From Symsagittifera roscoffensis (taxonomy: Eukaryota > Xenacoelomorpha > Acoela > Convolutidae): a stretch of DNA of 64,000 bases. Made by a program: the position numbers and the translations under genes. Positions 40,911-54,200 of this stretch are shown piece after piece. The DNA lies in assembly GCF_963678635.1 (NCBI RefSeq), contig NC_087063.1, forward strand, positions 73,617,617 through 73,681,616, given 5' to 3'. A model generated the notes under the pieces. It was given only the letters and a program-made list of their open reading frames with translations, ran no database searches and was not told the DNA's origin. The number at the start of each line of letters is the position of its first letter. Position 1 is the stretch's first letter.

Positions 40911-43900
40911 CTGAACAAAAGGAAACAAAATCTCCCGGCTTGTTTCTTTTTCGTTCTGCTAATTTCTGCTTACCAAAATCCAGGTTTTATCCGACTTTAT
41001 ATCCGCGGAGGCGTGAAAAGGTAAAACTTTTCGGCAAAGTTCTTACATTTTTTCACAGTTGACTTTGAGCGGAAAATAATCAACTTTTCTTCCATGAATC
41101 GTTTTCTTGTAGATTCTTTGGTCAAACAACTCTCATATAAGGACATTGCAATTTTAACATGAGAATTGTAAGGCGTTTTTCTCAAAAAGTACGGAAATAT
41201 ATAGCTAGCATTTTCTATATATGGAGGTTAACCAGTCAAAGAGTAAAAATAACAAGGAGACTTCTTTTCACAAGTTGTAGAAAAAAGTCGGGTAAGACAA
41301 ATTTAGTTAAAAGAACAATCTGCCAAACTTGAGCAGATTATGGATGCATACATAATCTGCTCAAGTTTGGCAGATTGTTCTTTTAACTAAATTTGTCTTA
41401 CCCGATTTTTTTTACCACTTGTGATAAGAAGATTCCTTGTTTTCATAACTCTTTATTCTGAAACATTCATTCTGTTTGCATAATTATCTATTCCGATGTA
41501 GTTTTGTCTACCCGATTTCTTCCGGTAACTATGTACCTCTGATACTGTCTCCTGACAAGTTTATGATGTTGACGTCGCTGAAGAGTCTATTCCTATTGTG
41601 CTGAAGTGCCACTGAGTCACTGCCGCCACCATCTGTACTTTTATTTACAACATTTCTCCCATTTTTACTTTTGTTGTCTTTAATTTTGTTGTTGTTGTTG
41701 TTGTTGTTGTTGTTGGAAGGGGAAGAAGTGTTGTTGTTATCATCGTCTTCGTCTTCATCACCGGTATCCTAGAGACTCTTTTCCAGTTTTCCCTTGATTT
41801 TATTACCATTAGAAAATGTATTACCAAATTTTCACTTATAGGCGCATAAAATATGTACAGGCAGGGGCGGATTTACAGGGGGAAGGGCGGACGCCCCTTT
41901 CAGGGATTCGACCCCCTGCCGAGCCAAAGGGTCCCCCCTTTGCTACTTTTTAAGAAATCCATTTTGGCCGACCGACCAGAAATTTTTTCTAAAGAAGGCG
42001 CCTTTGGCGCCAATATATACTATTTTTTGAGGGGGAGGGCGCGCCAAAAGAAACGCATTTTTTTGTCAAAATTTTCCAAAAAGTGCCCAAAAACGGTTTT
42101 TTTGACTCGGAAAATCAATTTGGTAGACCTAAAAAAAAGGTAAAGTTGTGTACAGGGGCAGATATACGGATTCGACCCCCTGCCTTTCATATTTTTTTTG
42201 GGACATGAATTTTTGACTGACCGACCCAAAAATTTTCATAGTATCGCTTTTGGCGTCAATATATATACCAAAAGTTCGGCGCCGCATGCGTTTCTTTTGA
42301 AAAAAAAACAGGCCAAAAAATTTTTTTTGAGCATTTTTTGGAAAATTTTAACTTAAAAATAAAAAATTGGGTTTTTTTCGGCGCTCGCTTCCCTTCAAAA
42401 GTAATATAGATTGGCGCCGAAGGGTTGGTCGGCCTAAAATGGATGTCATAAAATAATACCAAAAGAGACCATTTGATTGGTTGATCGAATCCCTAAGGAG
42501 AAGAAGCCTCCGAACCAAAACAGTTAAGAATTAGATGAGTTGGAAAAGAGGGGGCTGTGCTGTCCTGTCCCAGAATGGCCTGCATCAGCTTCATCTTGCC
42601 CCTCCTCCACTCCTCTAATGGGTCGGGGGCACTGTACATGCTGTAGAAGTATCGAGAGTGCGAGGGCAAACCACTCTTATCCAGGTGCTAGGAAGAAATT
42701 AAGAAAAATATATATATATATTTTTCGTTTTCCGAGGCCCTCAAAAATTGAAAATTTTGAAAAGCCATGTTATTGAGCGTTAAGTAGTGAATTTTTCTTT
42801 TTGTAATCTAAAGCTTTTTGTGAATTTCATACATCTGAGTCTCAGGAAATTTTCTTAGACAAAACTTCGGAAAAATTTCAATATTCAATAATTTTAGCCA
42901 AACTGCAATTGCACATGAGATCAAGTAGCCATAAACGTTTAACTTTTTTGAGCCAATTGATTGTTTCATTATAAAAAATTAATTGTAAGATTTATTCTAC
43001 CAAATTGGTGCTGAGGTTTTCGGGATCAATCACAAACGAATCCTCCTTTCCGCTAAGTTCGATCTGCTCCAGACTTGAAGCCGCAAACACCGGCTTGTTT
43101 ATCTTCTCCTTTATTTTATTCATTCGGTCTATTCTTTGCTGCATTTGCTTCTGAAGATGTTTTTGCAACTCTTTTTCTTTCAAACGAAGTCGTTTTGCGT
43201 ATGTTAAAGCTCTATCTCTTGCCGACTTATTTCTTTGATCTTGACCCTCATAAGATACCTGACAAGAAGTGTCCACGAGACGCAAAGGGTCCCGGTTCGA
43301 ATCCCGCTTCCGACTTTCAGCAGAAGATGAGTTTTCGCTCGATTTTTTACCTTTTGTCTTATAGATAACTCGCACTTTTTTCTTCAATTTCCGTAGCTTT
43401 TTTCGCTCTGGTTCAACTTCGCTTTTAACTTTAACTTCTCGAGGTGAAATTGAAAATTCCTCGCAACATGAGTTCAAACTTTTAACAGTTCTTTTAACAT
43501 TGTAGTTAAGTTCATTGTGGTTTAAGTTCAAGGGTATAGGGGTCGAATTTCGTTCACGATTCGAAACCCTACTCGAATCCCCGCAGCCGTTTGAAAACAA
43601 ACTTATGTCCTCTGAAACCACAGAATCAGTTCTCTCTTTTTTGAACTTAAATAAGTTCTTGTCCAACTTCAAAACTGTAGGAATAGTAACAGGTGCCGCT
43701 GTTATCTGCGAATTAAGTACAAGGTCAACTGGAAAAGACGCTGGTTCGGTCAGCGGGTCTTTCTTTTTGTCTGTTTTTGCCACCTTTGAAGTTTGATCAA
43801 ATTCAGATTTCGCATGGTCTCCGCAGCAAGCACTGCATGTAGATAGGCTGTTATCCTCACCATTTTGAGCACTTTGAGTGTTTTCTGGGATTACATTTTG

Positions 43901-46900
43901 ATCGGATTTCTGATTGGGTTTTTTGTTGTTTTGAGTTCCTTCGATTTTTGGGGTGTCTGAGTCTAATTTTGGCGTGCCATCTTTTGATCCGTGGTTTACT
44001 AAAAAAAATATTGATATTTCCTTTTCAAAATATGTTGATAAACAAAACAAAATCTGATTATTCAAACAATTTATTGGGTGGGTGGGGTTGGTGGTGAAAA
44101 TAATAGATATTTATATATTTCGAGACATTTTTCAGTTTTTCTCTGAATTTGCATAATTTTCTTCAAACTCACCGGAAGAAAATAGGTCGGCAGTGGAGCT
44201 GAAGTCCACGTCTAGCCCAGCTGAGCCCATCGTGAACTCAAAAGAGGCCCCCTCTAACTTCTCGCCCCTCTTCGGGTGTTGGTTGGAAGGGGTCTCCACT
44301 GACAAAGAGAGAGTGGAGATGGATCTGGTGTTGCCCATTCGATCCCCGCTCAGGCCACTGTCTTGCTCGTCTGAACCAGATGTAGTCGCACATCTTTCTG
44401 GAAAATGCAAAAAAAATTAAGCGAGTTGAAAATTCTAACAAAAAGTTGTTTTCACTAATTTTTTACGCTATATTTCACACTAATCTTTCAAGCTATGGTT
44501 CTAAATATGTTTCCAATCCAATGGACGTTTTTTGTTCTGACGCCGTCGCGAGGTGACTGTTTGAACTAAGGCGTAGGGTGTTTTTTTTTCGCTTGATTTA
44601 TACAATGATTGATTTTGCAAGGCTAAAACTTTCAAAAATTAACTTCTCAAAAACACCTCAAATAGTAGTATTCTTGCTCATATTTACTTGAATCTCGTAG
44701 CACGGCGTAATTTTTGGCGCTCGGAGGCTCCGAGAACCTCCTGGTCGGGTCAGAGACTGTGTTCTCCACGTCGAAAGTGGGATGGTTGTCCCATCCCTGG
44801 TTGATGATCGGAATGTGGAGGTAGGAGCGCACTGTCGATTTCGAGGTGTCGTCTCCTCCGTTTTCCACTATAAACACAACACCCATGTCACTTTAGAATC
44901 AGTTTCAGTTTCATTAACTAGTTTTTCAATTTTTTTTATATCACTGTTTTATGTGGGTTCAGTTCAGACTTTTGAGCTAAAATATAACAATTTGAACGCT
45001 AGTGTTCTATGATAGTTTGACCTACATTGATTAGAAACTTTAATTAATCCAAGACAAATATTTCCTTTTTTGTATGTGTTTTTTTTTCAAAACAGCTTCT
45101 TTTAAATCATTTTTTTTTCTAATAAAAAACCAATTGTTGCCATTTTATTTATGTTGAATTCCAAAAAAACTCTCTTGTAAATTGGAGTATTATGCAAACA
45201 GTGCAAATAATTTCCTGTAAACTCGTTTGCGTGTTTGGCGCGACAGTGTATGCAGCACTCGTCACACGACTCCCCCGTCATCGAAGTTCGACAGGACTGC
45301 TTCTGACTACTGTTGTGCCGTCCATACATGTCACGTGGCAAGTCATGCGTCATACTCAGTGGCAACACTGAAAACATAGCGAACAGACAGACTATTGGAA
45401 AAGAGTCATTGAACTTAACTCAAGGAAACCTGAAACTTCCTTAAAAAATGACTGAAATTTTCAACTACTAAATTCAGAGAAAAAAAAGCATATCAGCATG
45501 AAGCTTGTCATACTTCAAAAAACTTTTTTGTAGAATATTTTATCGTTTTTCATTTTTATTTTGAACTGGGATTTCTAAAAACAATCCACTGCTGAAACTA
45601 AAAGACAATTAAGTATTTTCAATCCCTTTGAAGTTTTGTCACGTAATTTGACTTCCAGGTAATAAATGAATTTGAAAGTGAATTAAAAGAGAAAACAATA
45701 CTGCTCGTATCAGGGCGAAGCCCTGAATGTTCCGACTGCCTTTTAACGTCTTAACGACTTAAATGCAGCAGCAGTAATTACATAAAAAATTAAATGAAAT
45801 AAAATAAAATGAAATTTTTTTTTCTCTAAAATTTGAAATCAATTTTTTATGAAAATCATCCCCCCACACGCCATATAAAGTACAAAAAGATAGATTTCGT
45901 TCCTTGTAACAAATCAATTATGGCAAATAAGCTTCGTTCAACCAATTTGGAACGATTTATAAGACGGATTAAATCTCCGCTTACGCGTTAATAGCGCGAA
46001 TTATACCGCGCGTTAATTAACCCAAATTGGTCAAAATGGCCAAAATGGCAATCTTTAAACCCTCATATCTTTACGAAAAATAATCACAGGTGAAATAGCT
46101 TTTCAAACTTAAGCTCAGGACAACAATACTTTTGAATGATATAAAAAAATCCGTCAAAAATGGCTAGTTAAAAAGTCGAAATTTGTCTGAAGAAAAAAAA
46201 ACCCACCCAGAGCACAAATATTCCGTTACTTTCGTATCGAAAGTCGGAACAAAAACAAAACCGTGAAACTGAGTTGGGGTTGTATGTCTAACTCATAGAG
46301 TAATTTCAGATAGGGTACACCGTCTGCTCGTCACGCTATCTTATTTTCGGCCGGATAGATTCGTGCAACTTCTTAGTCTAATACCGATCTTAATATTACT
46401 CTTATATCTCTTAGTCTCAATAGATCTAGAATATACTGGTTTTGTTACGAGTCGGTCTCTTGGAGAAAGCAGCTAAGTTGTAAGTTAAATTCAAATCGCT
46501 CTGGTGCTGAAATTACAAGTAGTTTCAGCACTTGCAAATAAATGGGTTGTTAGTTTGATGGAGTGTGATTGGTTGGTCTTTAATAATTTATAGGGATAAA
46601 ATATCTAAATTATAACCAATAATAAATTATAGTTTGGATCTGGATCCAAAACTTTAAATTTGAGTGCTCCTGAAAAAAAAACAATTAAATTTTCCCATTG
46701 ATTGATTGGTCTTTAATAATTTATAGGGATAAAATATCTAAATTATAACCAATAATAAATTATAGTTTGGATCTGGATCCAAAACTTTAAATTTGAGTGC
46801 TCCTGAAAAAAAAACAATTAAATTTTCCCAGTTACAACTTTATTTTTGTAATTTTTTTGTTTCGAATGGGATTTAGCCCTATTCTGTTTATCACACTTGT

Positions 46901-49900
46901 CCCTTCAAGACTTGGGCTTCTGGAGTTCATGACGTATGATTCAAACTTGTTTGATTGTCGTCTTTTATCTAAATTGATTAAACTTCTGCAAGAAAATTGA
47001 TAGTAATTTGCAAGCACTTAATTTTGAAGCTGAAAAAAATCACAAATTTGTCAATGAAATATCAGGTCGTTTAAAAAACTAATTTTAAATACAAAACAAA
47101 ATACAGCGTAAAAAAATTTTAGGAGTTTGTGAAAAAAACGGATTTTTCAAAATTCAAATAAGAAACATATCAGTTGAAAACAGTCAATAAACGCAGGTAT
47201 ACAGAAAAAAAATGACTATTTTGTTTTTTGAAAAAATCTCAGCTTTTGAGTTTCAAAGAAGAAAAAAAAGTTTCTTTTCAGTTTCCAGGACAATTTATGA
47301 TTAAAATTTTTGATTAAAAAAATTCAAATTAAAAAAATCAATGAATGAATTTTTTTGGAAAATCTGAAATTAAAAAGTAAAGGATCTTATGCATTTCCCC
47401 CACATTTAGTTTTTAATTTTGAAAAACTTCTTTAAGATTGCCATAATGCAATAACATTTTGCGTGGTGAACAAACTAACCATTGTAAATAAAATTGGTCT
47501 TCATGCTTTGCATCTTAATATCACGCATTTAGCCGTTATAACACGTAAAGCGACTATGAAAATGAAATATTTGAAAAGTGGGGGAGGGGGTAGACAAAAT
47601 AATTTTTTCTTTCGGATTTAGTAAGTCGATCACGTTTTTGTATTTTTTACACTTTCCCTGTTCGATAGTAAAGTTGCCTTCTTTCAAACATAGGAAATGA
47701 ACTGAATTTAAAACGAAATCAAAAGTCAACACGCGAACAAATATGTTTGAGCCTGAAGAATTTCTAAGACTTTTCCTAGGAGAAAAACGAAAGAAAATAA
47801 GGATAGCCGGTTACTGAGCAAGTAGCACAGGGTTGGTCTGACCATAGTCTTAAAAAATACAACAACGTTTTTTCCAAATTTTTGTCTTTTTTTAGGAGTG
47901 TTGTGATGAAAGGAGCTGAACAAAAAACTGGGGAGAGGCAGTTTGCAGTTTTTTGAAAATTTGAAAATTTTGATTCCAAAAAAGCGCCGAAATACTCAGT
48001 AAACTAATGTTACTCGTATAAAAATAATATTTTATCTTTCGAATTAAGCTATTGTAAGCTTTTAAGGAATTCAAATATGACTGCTCGCTCACTCGCTTAA
48101 TTTCAAACCGGTTTTTCTCAGATATTTTCTAAGTGGTTTGAATCACGACTGTAAGGGTTTTAGTTTGATATATCACTCAACCCAAACCGATTATTATTTG
48201 TGCGTAGAAAACAGTCCTGATAGAGTCTGAGTTATGTTCATCGACTCCCATTAAATGAGAAGCTAACATATTATTGATAGAAACAACTGTTTTCACAGTG
48301 AGCTTTTTTTGAATTTCAAAATTCATTACATCGATTTTCTGTGCATTGGTCGAAACAATCTATCTTATTTGTTCAGCATAGCAAAGAGTTTTTTTCCGAG
48401 TTTTATATCAGATAAAATTGAGCCAAAGTTTTATGAGTGTCTTATGTTACCGAGTGTTTTATGTTTCTAAAATTATTTTTTTAACGTTTAATAACCTTTA
48501 ATTGTCAAAAAATGTTTTTGAAAACATAAAACGCTCGGTAAGAAGTTTGGCTCAATTTTAATCGGCAAAAATTTCAAATATATCACGTTAATATTTTTCA
48601 AGTTTCAGTTTTTTCCGTTCAAATGTATCGCAAACAATCAATTTGAAGCCAATATGGTCGTGATTGAATTGACCCTCAAACATTTCTCAAAAATGTTTGT
48701 GTCGTGAAAAACCGGTTTCAATTTTTACCTTTTTAGTTCAGTTTCGAACAAGTAAAGCGAATAAAAACTGAGCGTAAAATTTTTTTAAAATTATAAATTG
48801 AGTTTTTAAAGAAAGTAGTTTTTGAAACATCATTAGCTCATTTCCAGCATGAAAAATTCAGCAAAAAAATTAACTCAAAACTGTAACTCAAGACAAAAAA
48901 TTAAATAGCTTTATTGAGTTTTTGTTGAAAAGTTTTGAGTTTCAATTTAATTTGACTTGCAATAATATTTGTAGTGTACTCATGCCAATAATAATTTTTC
49001 CAGGTTAAAAACTCTCATGTGCATGCAGCTAAACACTGTTTTGAGCAAAAAAGTGTTTTGTTTCATTACTGTCGCCGGAGCCTTCTGTGCGACTTTTTCG
49101 ACCAAACTTCGGATTTATCGACCTTCTCTGCAGTAGTATTGTATGTTTAGTTCTACCTTTGTTTCAAATTTCTTAATCAAAATAGTTTATATTGCTAACA
49201 TTTATGCTCAATTTTATGTTGTTTTTGACCGCTGGTTATCTGTCGCAAAAAAGCAACCTAGTGTGTTTCGAAATTCAATTCATACGTCGAAGCATCTCGA
49301 GCCTATTAGCCCAGAACATAAGGATTGAGCGGCCTTTGTAGAAGAAAAACGCTTGATAAACAATTTTATGAAGTGTGCATGGCTAAAACTTTCTCCATGA
49401 ATAATTTTGGGCCATTGAAATTGGTAAATCGCCCTATCGAAAACTTGAAAAATGCAAAATATTTTGCAAACTGAGTTTTTGTATTTTGAAGAAGTAGCTG
49501 CCTGTTTTTTTGAAATCTTCAAAATTGTTCTAAATGGAATGTTTTTCATTTATGAAGTCTGGAATAGAAAAAAAAGAAATTCGTTTTACCGTTTTCGTAG
49601 ATGACGTTCACTCCGGGCGGCACTACCATCATGTGACTCATAGAAGCTCCAGCTCCGAGGAAATTATTCTGATGCTGCTGATGATGATGGTGCTGGCCAC
49701 TCACATTAGGACACACAAGACCTGTAAGACATTGCTAACAGATTGTGCCAAAATAGTAAACCCCCTCCCCCTCCTAAAGCGTTTTGTGGGTAGGATGATA
49801 ACTTGTTTCTAAGACGAAAATTTCAGGCAATCAGAATCAAGTATCATGCACGCACCCATAGTGAATATCTAGGTGGGCGATCTTTAATTGTTTTTAGGGG

Positions 49901-51159
49901 AGGGAGCATTTTTTTGACATTTTAACTTAATCCAATAGATTAATAAATCAGATGAAAATGAGTCTACATCAGAAAGAAATGACATCGCAGGTCCAAGTTG
50001 GAGTTAACATACTCTCTTTTTGTTCGAACCAAGTGCATCATTTAAATATAATACAGACAAGTAGTATCTCAAAAATTAAACTGAGCTCAGTTTTTAGATA
50101 GTGATAAAACCCAAAGGAATCCAAAATCGGCAAGCAGAAAGTCATTTTGAAATTTTTTTTTTTTATCTCAGTCCAAACCTGACATTCCTTGATGCCGGTT
50201 GAAATTAGTGACCGCGGCCTGTTCGAAAATGATCTCAGGTGGCAACTGCTGGTCCAAATGGGGAGTGCGCCCGTCTAGACATCCTGCTCGTGATGAGGGG
50301 TTCTCGGAGTTGAGGCACTGCGAACTGGGATAGTGACTCGAGATGATGCTCGGTATGAATTGGTGTCCAAAATTTTGACTGGGCAATAGGGAATTGAGTT
50401 TTTTTTTAAATAATTAGATATCATGGGTTGTTGTGAGAGTTATATTACTTTAAAAGTGTTTTTTAAATGTTGTTCAACGAAACTTAATGATACGGAACAA
50501 TAGTCATTACAAAATTTTTATAGAGTTCTCTAGATGTATGCAATCTTCATTCCATAATAAGGAAAAGTAACGCATAAATTTTTTTATGAGGTTGGAAGTG
50601 TTTTTGAAACTCTACTGCGCTAAAGCACTAAGCTTAAAGCAGCAGAATATTATCCCAAAAAGAACAAAAACTGTTGGGAATGTCATGAAAACTAAATAAA
50701 GAAAACACTCCGCTTTAAATCTCCATTTTTTAATCTTCAATTATTTCTAGACTCAATTACCGGTCGCCGAAGTTTTGAGCAGGGTGAAAGTTATTACTAC
50801 TCATGATGCTATTCTTTGCATATTGTCGACTAGTTGAGTGCGCACAGTTTGGCGGCGCAGTTGGTGCTTTGAAGTTCGCGACAAATGGGAGTTCTTGGAA
50901 TTCAGAAGAAGAGTCTGACTCATCGAAGAAATTGGAAGCTAAAACGCAAAATATCTAAGATTAGAATTCGAACTGTGGAAACGAAAAAAAAATAATTGGT
51001 CTATACTCTATTTATGGAAAAAAAAAAGCTTGTCATACAATTTACAAATATTGAATTTGCATGATGAGCGTTTTCCATACACTTGATGTATGAAATGGTA
51101 TGCCAAACATTTTCGGTGTATGGAGGTCAACCCGGGATGAAAATATTCAAATAATCATC

Positions 51160-51247
<88 letters not shown>

Positions 51248-54200
51248 TCATAATAATAATAATAATAACAGTCATAATAAAAACAGTTGTCATAATAAAA
51301 ACAGTTATCATAATAAAACGTTTTCAAGCAGAAAAAATACAAAAATTCATAAAGTGACAATTTAGTAAAAATACAACTGCCTGGGAGGTTACCATTGGAT
51401 CTACTGATCCGTTTTCAGGTGTCTCGATCATAACCCTTACGTTTAATGCAATTGTTTTAAATGTTATCAGTATGTTCGTGATCTTTGAATTGTGCTGTCA
51501 TAACCAGTCAAATTTTTTTTATAACCGATACGAGCCAACCCAAAGTGCACAGAATACATATATCCGCCCTTGTAGCTCATTTTTGCTGGATAACAGATGC
51601 TGAAAAAATGAAAACTCCGAAAAAATGAAAACTACGAAAAAAATGAAAACTCCGAAAAATGAAAACTCCATAATTTCCTCCATAAAGTATCTTTTTGTGC
51701 ATAAAAAAAATAAGCTAGAAGGGTGGGGAAAGTTTTCCGTACTAATGCTCTCAGCTTTGATGCCGTCATCAGTTAACACCACTTGCTGACTCCAGTTGGG
51801 CACATCGGAACTGGACAACCCTCCCTGTCTGTCGTAGTGAGTCATCCTCATCACAGAACAGGGAAGCCCACCACCTCCTTGCTGTAGCTGCGATGATTCA
51901 TTGTTCAGTTGTTGGGTTTGTTGTCTCAAGTAGGCAGTCTTGACGTTGCTGTTTATCATCTGTATCGGATAGAGGAGAGGGGGCTCGAAATGGGCCTTAA
52001 ATAGTCGGTACAGCGATCGTCAAAACTTACTTTGTATAACAAAACTGTTGAAAATGATTACTCATTATAATAAAAAACTGTCAACAGTGCTGAAAATTAG
52101 AGTTGCATTACATTTTGATGATATTTTTTGAACATACGTTTTTAATTCGTTTTAAGCTGAGAACTGAAATACAGCCTTTGGTACTTTTTAAGAAATCCAT
52201 TTTTGGCCGAACGACCCTAAAATTTTTCTAAAGGCGCCTTGGGAGCCAATATATACTAATTTTGAGGGGGAGCGCGGGCCAAAAAAAAACGCGATTTTTT
52301 TGTCAAAATTTTTCAAAAAGTGCCTAAAAAGTTTTTTGACCTGTTTTTTTTTTAAAATTTGCCTGCGGCGCAGAAAATTTGGCCGAAACAGGGTCCTTTT
52401 AGTGCTTTAGACGAGCAAAATCAATTTGGTCGACCTAAAAAAAGGTCAAAATTTTTGAAAATCCACCCCCCTCGAGAAAATCCTAGATCCGCCCCTGCAG
52501 CCTTTGAACCCGTGTAATGTCCGTCATGTGTAAGTAAAAAATGCGTCGTAGATCAAAAACAAAGACATTGAATGCAATTGTAAAAATTGATTAGATTGAT
52601 ATCTCCTTTACTGAATTAGAGCTACTGAAAAAAAAATGTTTCTCGACACCAGAAGAAACGCTAAAATTGACCGACTAGCAACAACTACAGCTTTAGTATT
52701 GACGATCTGATTTGCCTGAGTGCAATGCACACAAGATGAAAGTGCTTCGGGGTTCCTGGCGAAGCAGTCGTAGCACATATGGATTCCAGGGGGGTCGCCC
52801 ATTAACCGCGATTGCCTGTCAATCAAAACAAAATCAGCACTCCTAAATACCTTGGTTATGATAAAATCAGGTGAACAAGAATACCTCTCCTCAATTAGCA
52901 AAAAGCGGCAAACTGGTCTAAAAACTGGGCACAAAATCTAAAAAAAACTGCAGTTCTGACTTTTTTAAAAGCTTCTGAACAAAACAGTGTTTTTTGGGTG
53001 TGCTTTCTACCAAAGTTGGTGTAAAATGCAAGTTTTTAGAGGTTGGACAAAACTAGGAATTGCAAAACAAAAACAAAAAATATGCGAAAGAAGGATTAAT
53101 TTTCTGAAGTGAAATCAGCCTCAGCCGACACTGCGCGAACCTAATCCTGCAAATAACTACTAATTTCCGGCTTCTTGATTTTCTCTTATATTTTTTGTTT
53201 ACAGTTTCCTTTTATAATCATAATACAAAATTAAAATTTAATGAAATTCATTTGTGTAAACAGGGTTCAGTTTTGTGTAATGTTCTTTTCTCATACATAT
53301 GTTATTGACTTGTCAGACTCTTGCTAAAACTTGACTTTTCGAAAAACTTCGAAAATCTTAGCTGATTATTCTAACTTTTTTTGCTAAATAGATTGCCTCT
53401 GACAAAAAATGTCGGAAACTTTGTGGTGTGATGAAAGGACCTGTACGAAAAAATAGAGCTTAGGATTTTTCATCAGTCATTGTAAAATATGCAAATTTGA
53501 AAAAAAATTTTGAAGACGAATAACAAGAAAAACAAAAAACCACTAAAAACAAATTTAAAATTTTTTCTTTTTATTTTTCAAAGTTTTTCCTTATGTTTGA
53601 AACTTTTGATTGTTAAAATGAAACTAAAAGTACGAAAACTAACTTCATATGAGTAAAACCTTCAAGGCTTAAATTAAGCATAAATAAGCTAACGTAACCC
53701 TGCTCACTCTCTCGAAATGAGACAAAAAATCAAAAATTTCTAACCGGTTTTTCTCGACACTGGTAAAAAAAAATTTTAAATTCATATGATAAATCCCCAA
53801 GGCAGTTCGATGATTAATTATGGTCGCTGATTTCACGTGAAAAACAAAAAAGAAAAAGCGAAAGCACACACGAATACAAAGTTCCTCCCCATTTTCAAAC
53901 TAGAACAAATTAGAACAGAACACATTGCTGCATAATTTTGAAGTCTGGTTTTTTGTTTAGTTTCTCAAACAATATAGTTGATAGATATTTTCAAAAAATT
54001 TTTGTTGAAAAACAATTGGCAAATTGTTATTCTGTGCCAAAAAAGCATTTTTGCCCTTTGTTGGAGTCAAAGCGTTTTTAGGAATAATGAGTCAGTTTCA
54101 AGGATGTCACACTGACGGGTAATCTACTTTGGACGACCTCTCAAGTTTGTTTGTTTTGAGTTTTATCTTCCCATTTATTTTTTTTGTTTCGACCACTCTT

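Larger units (their letters stand above)
45368..49589 (-). other. 4.2-kb intron with repeats
   Basis: Joins exon 14 to exon 15 in compatible phase. It holds a family D copy, a 133-bp tandem duplication and a small inverted-repeat element. No internal exon is supported. Confidence 0.6.

Noticed and set aside
43075-43368. Plus-strand ORF over exon 18
   Set aside because: Shadow of the minus-strand exon, whose splice phases fit its neighbours.
51100-51360. Poly-Ile and poly-Tyr ORFs
   Set aside because: They come from the AAT microsatellite.
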